A stretch of 64,000 nucleotides of DNA, taken from assembly GCA_016714815.1 (NCBI GenBank), contig JADKBZ010000009.1, forward strand, positions 291,113-355,112. Reading direction: 5' to 3'. Shown here piece after piece: positions 14,198-22,835 of the stretch (positions within the stretch are counted from its first letter, which is position 1; each line of letters begins with the position of its first letter). Source of the stretch: Holophagales bacterium (lineage in GTDB: Bacteria > Acidobacteriota > Thermoanaerobaculia > UBA5066). The position numbers were made by a program, and so were the translations under genes. The notes below the pieces were generated by a model that worked only from the letters and a program-made list of their open reading frames with translations, searched no databases and was not told where the DNA came from.

Positions 14198-15895
14198 GTG
14201 GGCGCGGACGTTCCGGGCGCCCACGCGCTCCTCGCCACGATCGAGCCTGCTTCGGTCGGGCCGGCGCTCCTTGCCCCGGTCCTCGACGCCCTGCTGAAGG
14301 GCGCCGGCGCGACGAGGGGCCTCGCCCTGGACTCCGCCTCCCATTGCCATCCCGCCGTCCGGGGAATCAACCCGGAGCCCGCGGAGCTGGCGGACCTCGG
14401 GCTGACCCTGGCCGCGGGCAGCGACCACGTGGCCAGCTACGACCGGGCCCTCCTCGCGCGCCTGTTCCGCGCGGAGGCCGCGGAGAACGCGGAGTCCCGG
14501 CCTCTCGCCGAACCGTGCCTCTTCCCCCTGACCGCCGGGGACGACACGCTCGCCTGGATCGCGCTCGAGCGGCCTCCGGAAGACCCCCGGGGTTTCGCCT
14601 CCGTTGCGGCGCACGCCGCCTCCCTCCTGGCCTGGATGAAGATGGCGGAGAAGGTCCGCGAGGCCGACTTCGAGCTGAAGTACCGGGTGTGGGAGCTCGA
14701 GAGCCTCTACGACGTCGGTCTTTCGATCGCCGGCACCCTCGATCTCGAATCGCTCGCGGACGAGATCCTGATGAAGTCCGTCTCGCTCCTGAACGCGCGG
14801 AGCGGAACGCTCGTCGTGAGGCCCGGTGCCCTGCCCGACGGGGAGCCCCAGGTCTTCATCCGGAGCATCGGGACGCCCCTCGTCGAGGACGGGAACGCTC
14901 CCGACCCCGAAGGGCGGGTCCTGATCTGCAACCGCCGGGAGGACCGGCCTCCCGCGCTCTCGGGCGCCCCCGCCGAGAAGCTCCTGGCCGTGCCGATCTC
15001 GTCGGACGGCCGTCCGCTCGGCCTCCTCGTCGTCGCCGACAAGGAGAACAGGGCCGGGGGGATCGACGACTTCGGGCCCGCCGACGCCCGCATCCTTTCC
15101 CTCTTCGGCAACCAGGCGGCGATCGCGCTGGAGAACGCCCGCCTCCACCGCGACGCGGTGGAGAAGGAGAAGATGGAGAGGGAGATCGAGATCGCCGCTT
15201 CGATCCAGCGCGCGATCCTCCCGACGACGCTGCCGGGCGTGAACGGCATCCTCCTCGCCGCGGGCAACCGCCCCACCCGGCAGGTCGGCGGCGACTTCTA
15301 CGACGTCTACCCTCTCCCGGACGGGCGCGTCGCCTTCTGCGTCGCCGACGTCTCGGGGAAGGGGATGCCGGCCGCGCTCCTCGTCTCGACGGTCCACGCC
15401 TGCATCCACCTCCTCATGGAAGCGGGCGCGTCGGACCTGAAGGGCCTCGTGGCCCGTATCAACCACCACCTTGCACACTTCTCGGTGACCCGCAAGTTCG
15501 TCACCCTCTTCCTCGCCGTCTTCGACCCGTCGGACCGGAGCCTCGTCTACGTGAACGCCGGGCACAACCCGGGAATCTGGCTGTCGAAGTCGGGGGTGAC
15601 GCTTCTCCACAGCTCGGGAGTTCCGATCGGGATGTTCGCGGTGGCGCCCCAGGTCGAGAGCCGCATCGAGCTCGCCCCCGGGGACCTCGTGGTCCTCTAT
15701 TCCGACGGCATCACCGAGGCGGCCGACGCAAAGGACGAGGAGTTCGGGATGGAGAGGCTGACGGAGCTCCTGGAGGCGGGACGGGCTCTGCCGCCGAACG
15801 TCCTGAAGGACCGGATCTTCGCCGCCGTCGAGTCGTTCACTCGCGGAGTGGCGCAATACGACGACCAGACGGTCCTCGTGGCCCGACCCACCTGA
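14198..15895 (+). CDS. GAF + SpoIIE/RsbU-type PP2C serine phosphatase
   Basis: A 565-residue soluble phosphatase that should remove the phosphate from the neighbouring RsbV-like protein. The first 160 residues are a degenerate GAF-like region; a clear GAF domain follows (about 170-315, from YDVGLSIAGTLDLESLADEI to NQAAIALENARLH). The linker helix EIEIAASIQRAILPTTLP leads into the PP2C domain (about 345-565) with VGGDFYDVYPL (near 362), VADVSGKGMPAALLVS, VYVNAGHNPGIWL and the terminal QYDDQTVLVARP, so all metal-binding Asp residues are in place. GTG start 9 bp after the RsbV gene. Last gene of the partner-switch operon; a GC hairpin follows at 15981. The signal sensed by the GAF domain is unknown. 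Confidence 0.9.
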   Translation: MGADVPGAHALLATIEPASVGPALLAPVLDALLKGAGATRGLALDSASHCHPAVRGINPEPAELADLGLTLAAGSDHVASYDRALLARLFRAEAAENAESRPLAEPCLFPLTAGDDTLAWIALERPPEDPRGFASVAAHAASLLAWMKMAEKVREADFELKYRVWELESLYDVGLSIAGTLDLESLADEILMKSVSLLNARSGTLVVRPGALPDGEPQVFIRSIGTPLVEDGNAPDPEGRVLICNRREDRPPALSGAPAEKLLAVPISSDGRPLGLLVVADKENRAGGIDDFGPADARILSLFGNQAAIALENARLHRDAVEKEKMEREIEIAASIQRAILPTTLPGVNGILLAAGNRPTRQVGGDFYDVYPLPDGRVAFCVADVSGKGMPAALLVSTVHACIHLLMEAGASDLKGLVARINHHLAHFSVTRKFVTLFLAVFDPSDRSLVYVNAGHNPGIWLSKSGVTLLHSSGVPIGMFAVAPQVESRIELAPGDLVVLYSDGITEAADAKDEEFGMERLTELLEAGRALPPNVLKDRIFAAVESFTRGVAQYDDQTVLVARPT

Positions 15896-15980
15896 TGCCG
15901 TCCAGGCCGGACGGGACTCCCGGGCGGCCGGGCGAGGACGCCGACGCGGCAGAAGCGACAGTTTCCCCGTTTTGAGACAG

Positions 15981-15999
15981 GAGCGGCGGCACGCCGCTC
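15981..15999 (+). terminator. Hairpin after the partner-switch operon
   Basis: A perfect 8-bp stem (15981-15988 with 15992-15999) and a 3-nt loop lie between the phosphatase gene and the next promoter. There is no T-run after it, so termination is uncertain; it may instead insulate the promoter at 16002. Confidence 0.35.
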
Positions 16000-16015
16000 G
16001 CTAGAATGCCCGGTT

Positions 16016-16750
16016 GTGACAGCCGAGCGCTCAGGCCGGACCGGGAGAAGGAGGCTGGTGCTTCTGGTGGCGCTTTTCGGAACCGTTTCCGACGCGGGTT
16101 GCCGCGACCCGCAGGCAAAGATGGTCGAGACCCAGATCGTCGCGCGCGGCGTGAAGGACGAGCGGGTCCTGCAGGTGATGCGCGAGGTGCCCCGGCACCT
16201 TTTCGTGCCGCCCGATCAGGTCTCCGAGGCCTACGCCGACCACCCGCTCTCCATCGGAAGCGGGCAGACGATCTCCCAGCCGTACGTCGTCGCCTTCATG
16301 TCCGAGCAGCTCCGGCTGACGGGGACGGAACGGGTCCTGGAGATCGGGACCGGTTCGGGATACCAGGCCGCCGTCCTGTCCCGCCTCGCCGGGAAGGTCT
16401 TCTCCATCGAGATCCGGCCCGAGCTCGCGGCCGAGGCGACGGAACGCCTGAAGGCGATCGGTGCGACCAACGTCCGGATCCGCACGGCCGACGGCTTCTA
16501 CGGCTGGCCCGAGGAGGCCCCGTTCGATGCCATCCTCGTCACGGCGGCTCCCGAGAAGATCCCCGCGCCTCTCCTGGCGCAGCTGGCGACGGGAGGGCGA
16601 ATGGTGATCCCCGTCGGCGGCTTCTACCAGGAGTTGAAGGTCATCGAGCGGACCCCCGAGGGCTTGCGCGAGCGGAGCGTCCTCCCGGTCCGCTTCGTCC
16701 CCTTCGTCGGAGAAGCCGAGCGCCACCGGGCCGACGAAAGCCCTCGGTGA
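16016..16750 (+). CDS. pcm: Protein-L-isoaspartate O-methyltransferase, probably exported
   Basis: Methylates isoaspartyl residues so that damaged proteins can be repaired. The 244-residue protein has the SAM-binding motif RVLEIGTGSGYQAAVLSRL, the family marker HPLSIGSGQTISQPYVVAFM and the late motifs FDAILVTAAPEKIP and GGRMVIPVG. Unlike most members it starts with a basic segment and a hydrophobic stretch (RRRLVLLVALFGTVSDAGC) that looks like a signal or lipoprotein peptide, so the enzyme may act in the periplasm; the lipobox is imperfect (Asp at -3). The GTG start has no Shine-Dalgarno but a TAGAAT hexamer sits 8 nt before it (16002-16007), pointing to a leaderless mRNA. The methyltransferase call is firm, export is moderately supported. 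Confidence 0.9.
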   Translation: MTAERSGRTGRRRLVLLVALFGTVSDAGCRDPQAKMVETQIVARGVKDERVLQVMREVPRHLFVPPDQVSEAYADHPLSIGSGQTISQPYVVAFMSEQLRLTGTERVLEIGTGSGYQAAVLSRLAGKVFSIEIRPELAAEATERLKAIGATNVRIRTADGFYGWPEEAPFDAILVTAAPEKIPAPLLAQLATGGRMVIPVGGFYQELKVIERTPEGLRERSVLPVRFVPFVGEAERHRADESPR

Positions 16751-16796
16751 ATACCGTCACCCCGCCGGGGCGGCTCACGGGGTAAGCTCGAACGGA

Positions 16797-19700
16797 ATGC
16801 GCGCCTCCGTCGCGGCAGCCGTCGCCGTCGTCGCCGGGCTGGCAGCTCCCGCCTCCGCCGACGCCGGTCCCGCCGTTACCTTTCAGCCGTCGGTGAGGTC
16901 CTACACCGAACGGGACGGCCTCCCGCAGGGGACGATCCACGCGATCGCCTTCGACCGTCAGGGGTATCTCTGGGTCGGGACCCAGGACGGCGCGGCCCGC
17001 TTCAACGGGCAGGCCTGGGTGCGGTTCGACATGCCGGACCGGACGGTCTCGAACTACGTCCGGGCCGTTCTTCCCGCGAGCGACGGAAGCCTCTGGTTCG
17101 GCAGGGAAGAAGGTGGTCTCGTGAGGCTTCGGGAGGGCGTCGCCACGGTCTTCGGCCGCGGCGAGGGCCTTCCGGCGGAGCGGGTGAACCACCTCCTGGA
17201 GGCGGGCGACGGACGGATCTGGGCCGCCACCCACGGAGGGGGCGTCGCCCGGTTCACAGGGACGGCCTTCGTGCCGGTCGCGGATGGGCTTCCCGACCGG
17301 CGCGTCTGGAAGCTCCTCGAGGGGCGGGATCCCGCGGGGGCTCCCCGCCTGCTGGCAGCGTGCGAAGGGGGCGTCGCCGAGCTGCGGGAGGGGAGTCGCT
17401 GGGCAACGCTCGAGCTCGGCGCGTCCCTGGCGGGAGTCAGCGTGAACTCGCTCCTGGAGACCGGGGAAGGAGCGGAGCGCACTCTCTGGGTCGGCACCTT
17501 CGGCTCCGGACTGTTCCGGGTGAAAGGCGGACAGGTGACGCGGTTCGGCCCGGGAGGCGGCCTCACGAGCCGGCTCGTGACGAGTCTCGCCGTCACGCCC
17601 GGACCGGACGGGGCTGCGGTCGTCTGGGCCGGTACCCGCGATGCGGGGGTTTTCCGTTTCCGGGAGAGCTCCTTTTCGCACGTTCTCCTCGGTGCCGGGG
17701 AGACCGAGGTCTACACACTCGCAGGCGGTGTCGGCATCGACGATGCCACGCTCTGGATCGGGACGCGCGTCTCGGGTCTCCTGAGGGTCCAGGAAACGCC
17801 CTGGGCAGCCGTCGACCGGAACTCCGGCCTTCCCGGGGACCAGGTCTACTGCTTCCTGGAGACCGGCCGACCCGAGGGGGGCCGGATCCTCTGGATCGGG
17901 ACGAACTCGGGCGCGGCGTCTCTTTCGGGCGGGCGGGTCGACCCGCACGGCGCCGAGAAGGGGCTCCCCGAGTCCCAGGTCCGGTCGCTGGCCTCGCTCC
18001 GGACGGACGGAGGCGGCCGGGAGCTCTGGGCCGCCGTCGTCGGCCACGGGCTCTACCGTTTCGACGCCCGTCGCTGGTCTCCCGTCGAGGCGGGACCCGT
18101 CTTTCGCGCCGGTGACGCCGCCGTCCTGCTCGCCGTCGACGGCGACGAGGGCCCGGCGGAACTCTGGGTGGGAACCGAGAAGTCGGGTCTCGGTCGGCTC
18201 CGGGGCGGACGGTGGAACGCGTACGGAGCCGCCGAGGGTCTTCCGAGCGATTCCATCCTCTCCCTCCTCTCGACGCGAGGGGCGGCCGGACGGACAGTCT
18301 GGGTGGGGACGCGCGGCGGCGGCCTCGCGGAGATCACCGGAGGACGGGTCGTCAAGGTCCACGACCGGGCCTCTGGGCTCCCGAACAACAACGTCCTCTC
18401 CCTGGCGGAGGTGGGCCGTCCGGACGGACGGCGGGAGCTCTGGGTGGGGACGCGGGGCGGGGTCGCGAGGCGGCTGCTCGACGACGCTGGGGGCGCCTCC
18501 TGGTCCCTTCTCTCGGTCGAGTCCAGCCCCTCTCTCCCGAACGACAACGTCTTCCTCATCGCCCCCGGCCGGGAAGGCCGGGTCTACCTCGGAACGAACC
18601 GCGGGATCGTCCGCGTCTCCCAGGCCGCCAAGGGAGGCGCCCTCGGGGAGGCGCTGACGTTCGGCACGAACGAGGGGCTTCCGAGCGCCGCGTGCAACCA
18701 GGGAAGCCTCGTCGACTCGGAGGGGCGCGTCTGGGTCTCCACGAGCGCGGGGGCGGCCGTTCTGGATCCGGGCCGCAAGGAAGACGATCGGCAGGGGGTC
18801 TACCCGCTCTTCGTCGAAAGTTTCGAAGTCTCGGGCGTGAAGACCCCGGTGAAAGCCGGGTTGCGCCTCGCGCCGAAGGAACGAGACGTCGCCTTCGAGT
18901 TCGCCCTTCTCACCTTCCACGGCGAGTCTCTCGTTCGCTACCAGTCCCAGCTCGTCGGCTGGGAAGAGGCCCCGTCGGCCTGGGGCCCTGCCCATCGCAG
19001 GGAGTTCACGAACCTTCCCCCGGGCCCGTACGTCTTCCGCGTCTGGGGGCGCAATGCCGAGGGGGCCGTCAGCGGCCCGGCCGAGGTCCGCTTCGAGGTG
19101 ACGCAGAGCTGGTGGCGTCAGCCGGCGGCGCTCGTCCTCTGGGCGCTTCTCGCCGCCGCGCTCGCCCTCGCCGCCGTCCACGTGAGGGAGCGGACGCTCC
19201 GCCGGCGGGAGATCGAGCTGGAGGCGCTCGTCCACCTCAGGACGACCGAGCTGTCGGTGGCACGGGACGCGGCGGAAGCCGCGACGGAAAGCAAGAGCCG
19301 CTTCCTCGCCCACATGGCCCACGAGATACGGACGCCGCTGAACGCCATCCTGGGCTACTCGGAGATCCTCGCCGAGGAGATGCGGGAGCGCGGCGCCGAG
19401 GACCTCCTCGCCGACCTGGACAAGATCCGCCGCGCCGCCAGCCACCAGCTCGCCCTCGTCTCCGAGGCGCTCGACCTCGGCAAGATCGAGGCGGGGAAGG
19501 CCGAGCTCCACCTGACCGCCTTCGACGCGGCGCGTCTCGTCCACGAAACGGCGGAAATCGCCTGGCCGCTCGTGAAGAAGGGGCACAACCGCCTGGAGTC
19601 GACCGGGGTCGACGCGCTCGGGACCGTCTTCTCCGACGAGGGAAAGCTCCGGCAGGTCCTCCTGAACCTCCTGAGCAACGCCGCCCGCTTCACCGAGAAG

Positions 19701-19991
19701 GGGACGATCTCCGTGGAGGCGGCGCACGTGGACGACACGCTGACGATCCGCGTCCGCGACACGGGCGTCGGGATGACCCCCGATCAGCTCGAGAGGATCT
19801 TCACTCCCTACGCGCAGGCCGGTTCCGGGACTTCGGCCACCTACGGCGGGACCGGGCTCGGCCTGGTCATCTCCCGCGGCTACTGCGAGCTGATGAAGGG
19901 CTCGCTGGACGTCCAGAGCGCGCCCGGGAAGGGGTCGGTCTTCACCGTGAAGCTCCCCGTGCGGCTCGAGAGGCGAAGCGGGGCGCGATGA
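16797..19991 (+). CDS. Sensor histidine kinase with two-component propeller and Y_Y_Y domains
   Basis: A 1064-residue membrane kinase. A signal peptide (1-22) is followed by about a dozen Reg_prop propeller blades (30-640; repeated forms of LWVGTxxGGLxRxxxG and GLPxxxVxSLLE), a Y_Y_Y beta domain (about 670-765, ending NLPPGPYVFRVWGRNAEG), one TM helix (about 775-797), a coiled coil, a HisKA domain with His842 in AHMAHEIRTPLNAILGY, and HATPase_c with NLLSNAARF, DTGVGM and GGTGLGL. Family members sense extracellular ligands, often sugars. There is no receiver or AraC domain as in gut hybrid systems, and no response regulator gene beside it, so it must signal to a partner elsewhere. ATG start lies 8 nt after a TAAGCT hexamer. 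Confidence 0.92.
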   Translation: MRASVAAAVAVVAGLAAPASADAGPAVTFQPSVRSYTERDGLPQGTIHAIAFDRQGYLWVGTQDGAARFNGQAWVRFDMPDRTVSNYVRAVLPASDGSLWFGREEGGLVRLREGVATVFGRGEGLPAERVNHLLEAGDGRIWAATHGGGVARFTGTAFVPVADGLPDRRVWKLLEGRDPAGAPRLLAACEGGVAELREGSRWATLELGASLAGVSVNSLLETGEGAERTLWVGTFGSGLFRVKGGQVTRFGPGGGLTSRLVTSLAVTPGPDGAAVVWAGTRDAGVFRFRESSFSHVLLGAGETEVYTLAGGVGIDDATLWIGTRVSGLLRVQETPWAAVDRNSGLPGDQVYCFLETGRPEGGRILWIGTNSGAASLSGGRVDPHGAEKGLPESQVRSLASLRTDGGGRELWAAVVGHGLYRFDARRWSPVEAGPVFRAGDAAVLLAVDGDEGPAELWVGTEKSGLGRLRGGRWNAYGAAEGLPSDSILSLLSTRGAAGRTVWVGTRGGGLAEITGGRVVKVHDRASGLPNNNVLSLAEVGRPDGRRELWVGTRGGVARRLLDDAGGASWSLLSVESSPSLPNDNVFLIAPGREGRVYLGTNRGIVRVSQAAKGGALGEALTFGTNEGLPSAACNQGSLVDSEGRVWVSTSAGAAVLDPGRKEDDRQGVYPLFVESFEVSGVKTPVKAGLRLAPKERDVAFEFALLTFHGESLVRYQSQLVGWEEAPSAWGPAHRREFTNLPPGPYVFRVWGRNAEGAVSGPAEVRFEVTQSWWRQPAALVLWALLAAALALAAVHVRERTLRRREIELEALVHLRTTELSVARDAAEAATESKSRFLAHMAHEIRTPLNAILGYSEILAEEMRERGAEDLLADLDKIRRAASHQLALVSEALDLGKIEAGKAELHLTAFDAARLVHETAEIAWPLVKKGHNRLESTGVDALGTVFSDEGKLRQVLLNLLSNAARFTEKGTISVEAAHVDDTLTIRVRDTGVGMTPDQLERIFTPYAQAGSGTSATYGGTGLGLVISRGYCELMKGSLDVQSAPGKGSVFTVKLPVRLERRSGAR

Positions 19992-20010
19992 GGGGCCGGC
20001 GGGGAGCCTG

Positions 20011-20046
20011 AAAAGGAGAGGAGCGGCGGCTCTTCACCGCCGCTCC
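20011..20046 (-). terminator. Terminator between convergent kinase and secreted-protein genes
   Basis: A perfect 10-bp stem (20020-20029 with 20037-20046) and a 7-nt loop. Read on the minus strand it is followed by TCTCCTTTTC, a fair T-tract, so it mainly serves the secreted-protein gene ending at 20086; it may also stop read-through from the kinase gene. Confidence 0.65.
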
Positions 20047-20085
20047 CGGCCGATCGTTCCCCCGCGAGGGCCAGGGGGGCGCGCC

Positions 20086-22605
20086 CTACTGACCGGTGAC
20101 CGTCACGTCGTCGAGGTAGACGTCGTTGCCGTACGCGCTGATGCCGAGGAAGGCGAGGTAGACGGTCTGCCCCTTGTACGCGGAGAGGTCGACGGTGGAC
20201 TGCGTCCAGCCCGCCGTGGCGGCGTAGCGCGCGACGGCCGTTCCGGCGTTCGTCCACGTCGTGCCGTTCGTCGAGACCTGTACCTGGACCTTGTCGGCCG
20301 AGGTCGAGTAGGCGGGGTCGTGGTACATCCAGAACTTCAGGGAAACCGACGTGAAGGAGCTGGCGACGGCGAATCCCGCGGCACGGTACATCCTCTTCTG
20401 GACGCCGGCGGCCGCCGTGTAGGAGTTGAACGCGGCGAGCCTGGTTCCGCCGTGCGGCGAGGCGCTCGGGTGCGTGCTCGAGGCGCCGAGCGTCCAGTAG
20501 CCGGTGGTTCCGGAGACGTTCGCGAAGGACCAGCCGGCGCTCTCGAACCCGTCGGTGAAGAGCGTGGTCGCTCCGCCGCCGCAGCTGGCCGTGAAGTTCT
20601 TCGCCGTGGCGTTCGGGCCGACGGTGACGCTGAGCGAAACAGGCGAGAAGGTGCAGCCGCTCTTCGACGGCGTGACGGTGTAGGTGCCGGCGGCCAGGCC
20701 GGCGATCGAGTAGGCGCTCGCGGCGTCGGAGGTGGCGCTCTTCGCGCCGGCGGTCAGCGTGGCGCCGGCCGTCCCCGCGTTGCCGGCGATCGAGTACGTC
20801 GGGGCGCTCGTGACGACGGTCGCCGTGACCGAAAAGGTTGCAGCGGCGTAGCCGTAGACGCCGAGGTACCAGCGGCCTGCGGCGGGGCTGGCGGCGGTGC
20901 AGGTCTCGTTGCCGGTCGACCCGTAGGGGCGACAGACGTAGGAGGTCGACGTCGGCTTCACGCCGCCCGACTGGGTGTAGATGTCGACGTCTCCCGTCGC
21001 GGCGGTCGTGGCGAGCGTGAGGCTCGTCGTGCCCGAGGCGACGTCGACGAAGAAGTACTTCCAGGCCTTCAGTGCGACCGTCTGGCCCGTCAGGGTGACC
21101 CCGCTCGTCAGCGCGGTGTCGCCCGTCGTGCCGCATGTGGCGGTGAAGCTCTTCCCCGTGGCGCTCGGACCGACGGTGACGCTGAGCGACGCGGGAGAGA
21201 AGGTGCAGCCGCTCTTCGACGGGGTGACGGCGTAGGTCCCGGCGGCGAGGCCGGCGAGGGTGTAGTTGCCGGAGGCGTCGGCCGTGGCAGTCGTCGTCCC
21301 GGCCGAGATCGTGGCGCTCGCGGTGCCCGCGCTCCCGGCGATCGAGTACGTCGCCGCGCCGGCGATCGTGACGCTCTTCGTGGCGGCCGGGCTGACGTTG
21401 CCGCAGGCGTCGCGGGCGGTGACGGAGATCGTGTGGCTCGACCCGGCGGCGAGGCCTGTCGCGTTCCAGGTCCAGGCGATGGCGGAGACGGTGGACGTGG
21501 CGACCTGCACGCCGTCGATGGAGAGCGTCATCCCCGTTACGGCGACGTTGTCGGTGCCGGTCGCCGAGATCGTCACCGAGCCGGAGACCGTCGTCGCCGT
21601 CGGCGCGGTGACGGTGGCGATCGGGGCGGTCGTATCGGTGCAGGCCGTGCCGGCGGCCAGCCACGCGATGGCGTTCAGGTGGACCTTCGCGTTGTCGTAG
21701 GCGGTCTCGTTCCAGCCCTTGTAGGTCGTGTGGCCGCAGGAGTTCGTCGCGTCCTCGGAGGGGGAGGAGTCCCCGATGGCGGCCACGCGGCCCGCACCGT
21801 AAGTGGACGTCGCGAAGGTGACCTGGGTCGCCGTATCGGCCGTCCCGGCGGTCGCCCAGATGTGCCCCTTGGCGTTCGGGTTGACGGTCGTGTTCAGGAC
21901 GAACGTGGTTCCGTTGAAGATCCCGAGCCCCTTGCCGACGGTGAGCGCGCCGGCCGGGCCGGTCTTCACGATGACGGAGTTCGGGTCGGCGGTGTACTTC
22001 GAGTCGGGGTGGTCGACGATGTTGGTGTTCGCCTCGCCCTCCACCTGGAAGTGGATTCCGAAGAGGCTGTCTGAGCCGAGGTCGTTGAAGATCTCGGGCG
22101 AATCCCAGCCGTCGTTGTTCCGGTCGGACTGCCCGTGGTCGGCGATCATGAAGAGCCCGCCGCCGTCCTGGACGAACGCCAGGATCGCGCCCTTCTCGGA
22201 GTCCGAGAAGCGGACGTTCGGCTCGGGAACGATGAAGACGTCGTAGTTCGACAGGTCCTGGACGTTCGAGGCGACCCCGTAGGTGATCGGGACGCCGGGA
22301 GGGAGCGTCTCGATCTGGTATCCGGCCTTCGCCAGGTCGACCCCGAAGGCCGAGTAGCCGCCGTTCCAGTAGGTCTCCGCGGTCGCGGCCGTGATTCCGC
22401 TCTGGGCGGGAGTCGGGAAGCGCTGCGGACTGCCGCAGGTGTCCTCGTCGAGGACCCAGTCGGCGTTGCCCGCCATCTGGGAGTGGCCGGCGTCGAAGAG
22501 GACCTTCCTTCCCGTCTGGGCGAGAAGGGGGGACGAGGCGAGGAGGGCGACGGCGATTACGACGACGGAGAGGGCGAGGGCTCTGGCACCGGCACGCTTC
22601 GACAA
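20086..22605 (-). CDS. Large secreted multidomain protein (ThuA/DUF4350-like, Ig-like, PPC-like)
   Basis: An 839-residue exported protein. I choose the TTG at 22605 because TAGGAG stands 7 nt before it and it gives a proper signal peptide (ALALSVVVIAVALLASSPLLAQ); the ATG at 22650 lies inside a sigma-54-like promoter. After the signal, residues about 35-320 resemble a ThuA/DUF4350 amidotransferase-like fold (VLFDAGHSQMAG, YDVFIVPEPNVRFS, GGGLFMIADHGQSD). Then come an Ig-like domain (GSVTISATGTDNVAVTGMTL), two near-identical beta repeats of about 75 residues (core GLAAGTYAVTPSKSGCTFSP and its twin), a PPC-like domain between them (AAGRWYLGVYGYA), and a C-terminal jelly-roll (FTDGFESAGWSFANVSG to NDVYLDDVTVTG). 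No protease catalytic domain is visible. Probably an extracellular binding or matrix protein; function unknown. Confidence 0.83.
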   Translation of the reverse strand: MSKRAGARALALSVVVIAVALLASSPLLAQTGRKVLFDAGHSQMAGNADWVLDEDTCGSPQRFPTPAQSGITAATAETYWNGGYSAFGVDLAKAGYQIETLPPGVPITYGVASNVQDLSNYDVFIVPEPNVRFSDSEKGAILAFVQDGGGLFMIADHGQSDRNNDGWDSPEIFNDLGSDSLFGIHFQVEGEANTNIVDHPDSKYTADPNSVIVKTGPAGALTVGKGLGIFNGTTFVLNTTVNPNAKGHIWATAGTADTATQVTFATSTYGAGRVAAIGDSSPSEDATNSCGHTTYKGWNETAYDNAKVHLNAIAWLAAGTACTDTTAPIATVTAPTATTVSGSVTISATGTDNVAVTGMTLSIDGVQVATSTVSAIAWTWNATGLAAGSSHTISVTARDACGNVSPAATKSVTIAGAATYSIAGSAGTASATISAGTTTATADASGNYTLAGLAAGTYAVTPSKSGCTFSPASLSVTVGPSATGKSFTATCGTTGDTALTSGVTLTGQTVALKAWKYFFVDVASGTTSLTLATTAATGDVDIYTQSGGVKPTSTSYVCRPYGSTGNETCTAASPAAGRWYLGVYGYAAATFSVTATVVTSAPTYSIAGNAGTAGATLTAGAKSATSDAASAYSIAGLAAGTYTVTPSKSGCTFSPVSLSVTVGPNATAKNFTASCGGGATTLFTDGFESAGWSFANVSGTTGYWTLGASSTHPSASPHGGTRLAAFNSYTAAAGVQKRMYRAAGFAVASSFTSVSLKFWMYHDPAYSTSADKVQVQVSTNGTTWTNAGTAVARYAATAGWTQSTVDLSAYKGQTVYLAFLGISAYGNDVYLDDVTVTGQ

Positions 22606-22645
22606 GGTGGTTCTCCTACCTGTTATTGGCAGTCGTGTGACGTGA

Positions 22646-22661
22646 CGCACATCCCGTGCCC
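22646..22661 (-). promoter_or_regulatory. Candidate sigma-54 promoter of the secreted multidomain protein
   Basis: On the minus strand GGGCACGGGATGTGCG fits TGGCACG-N4-TTGCW with GGCACG perfect, the GG and GC 12 bp apart, and mismatches only at the first T, one T of TTGC and the last base. Transcription would begin near 22635, about 30 nt before the TTG start and upstream of its Shine-Dalgarno. Confidence 0.5.
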
Positions 22662-22835
22662 GCCGGAGCGGCGGCCGAAGGCCGTTTTTCGGCGTTTCTT
22701 CGGGTCAGCCATCGACCATTGACCCGCCGGTGGCTCCGTCCTGGACCCGTCCATGGAGACGCGCGGCGAGGTCGAGGGAACCGGGGAGGAGTCTCCTCGT
22801 CGCGGCTCCGCCCCGGGGCCTGATACCTTCCGCCG

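Noticed and set aside
22606..22650. ATG at 22650 as the start of the secreted multidomain protein
   Set aside because: It lies within a sigma-54-like promoter, lacks a Shine-Dalgarno and would put 15 polar residues before the signal peptide; the TTG at 22605 has a good ribosome site.
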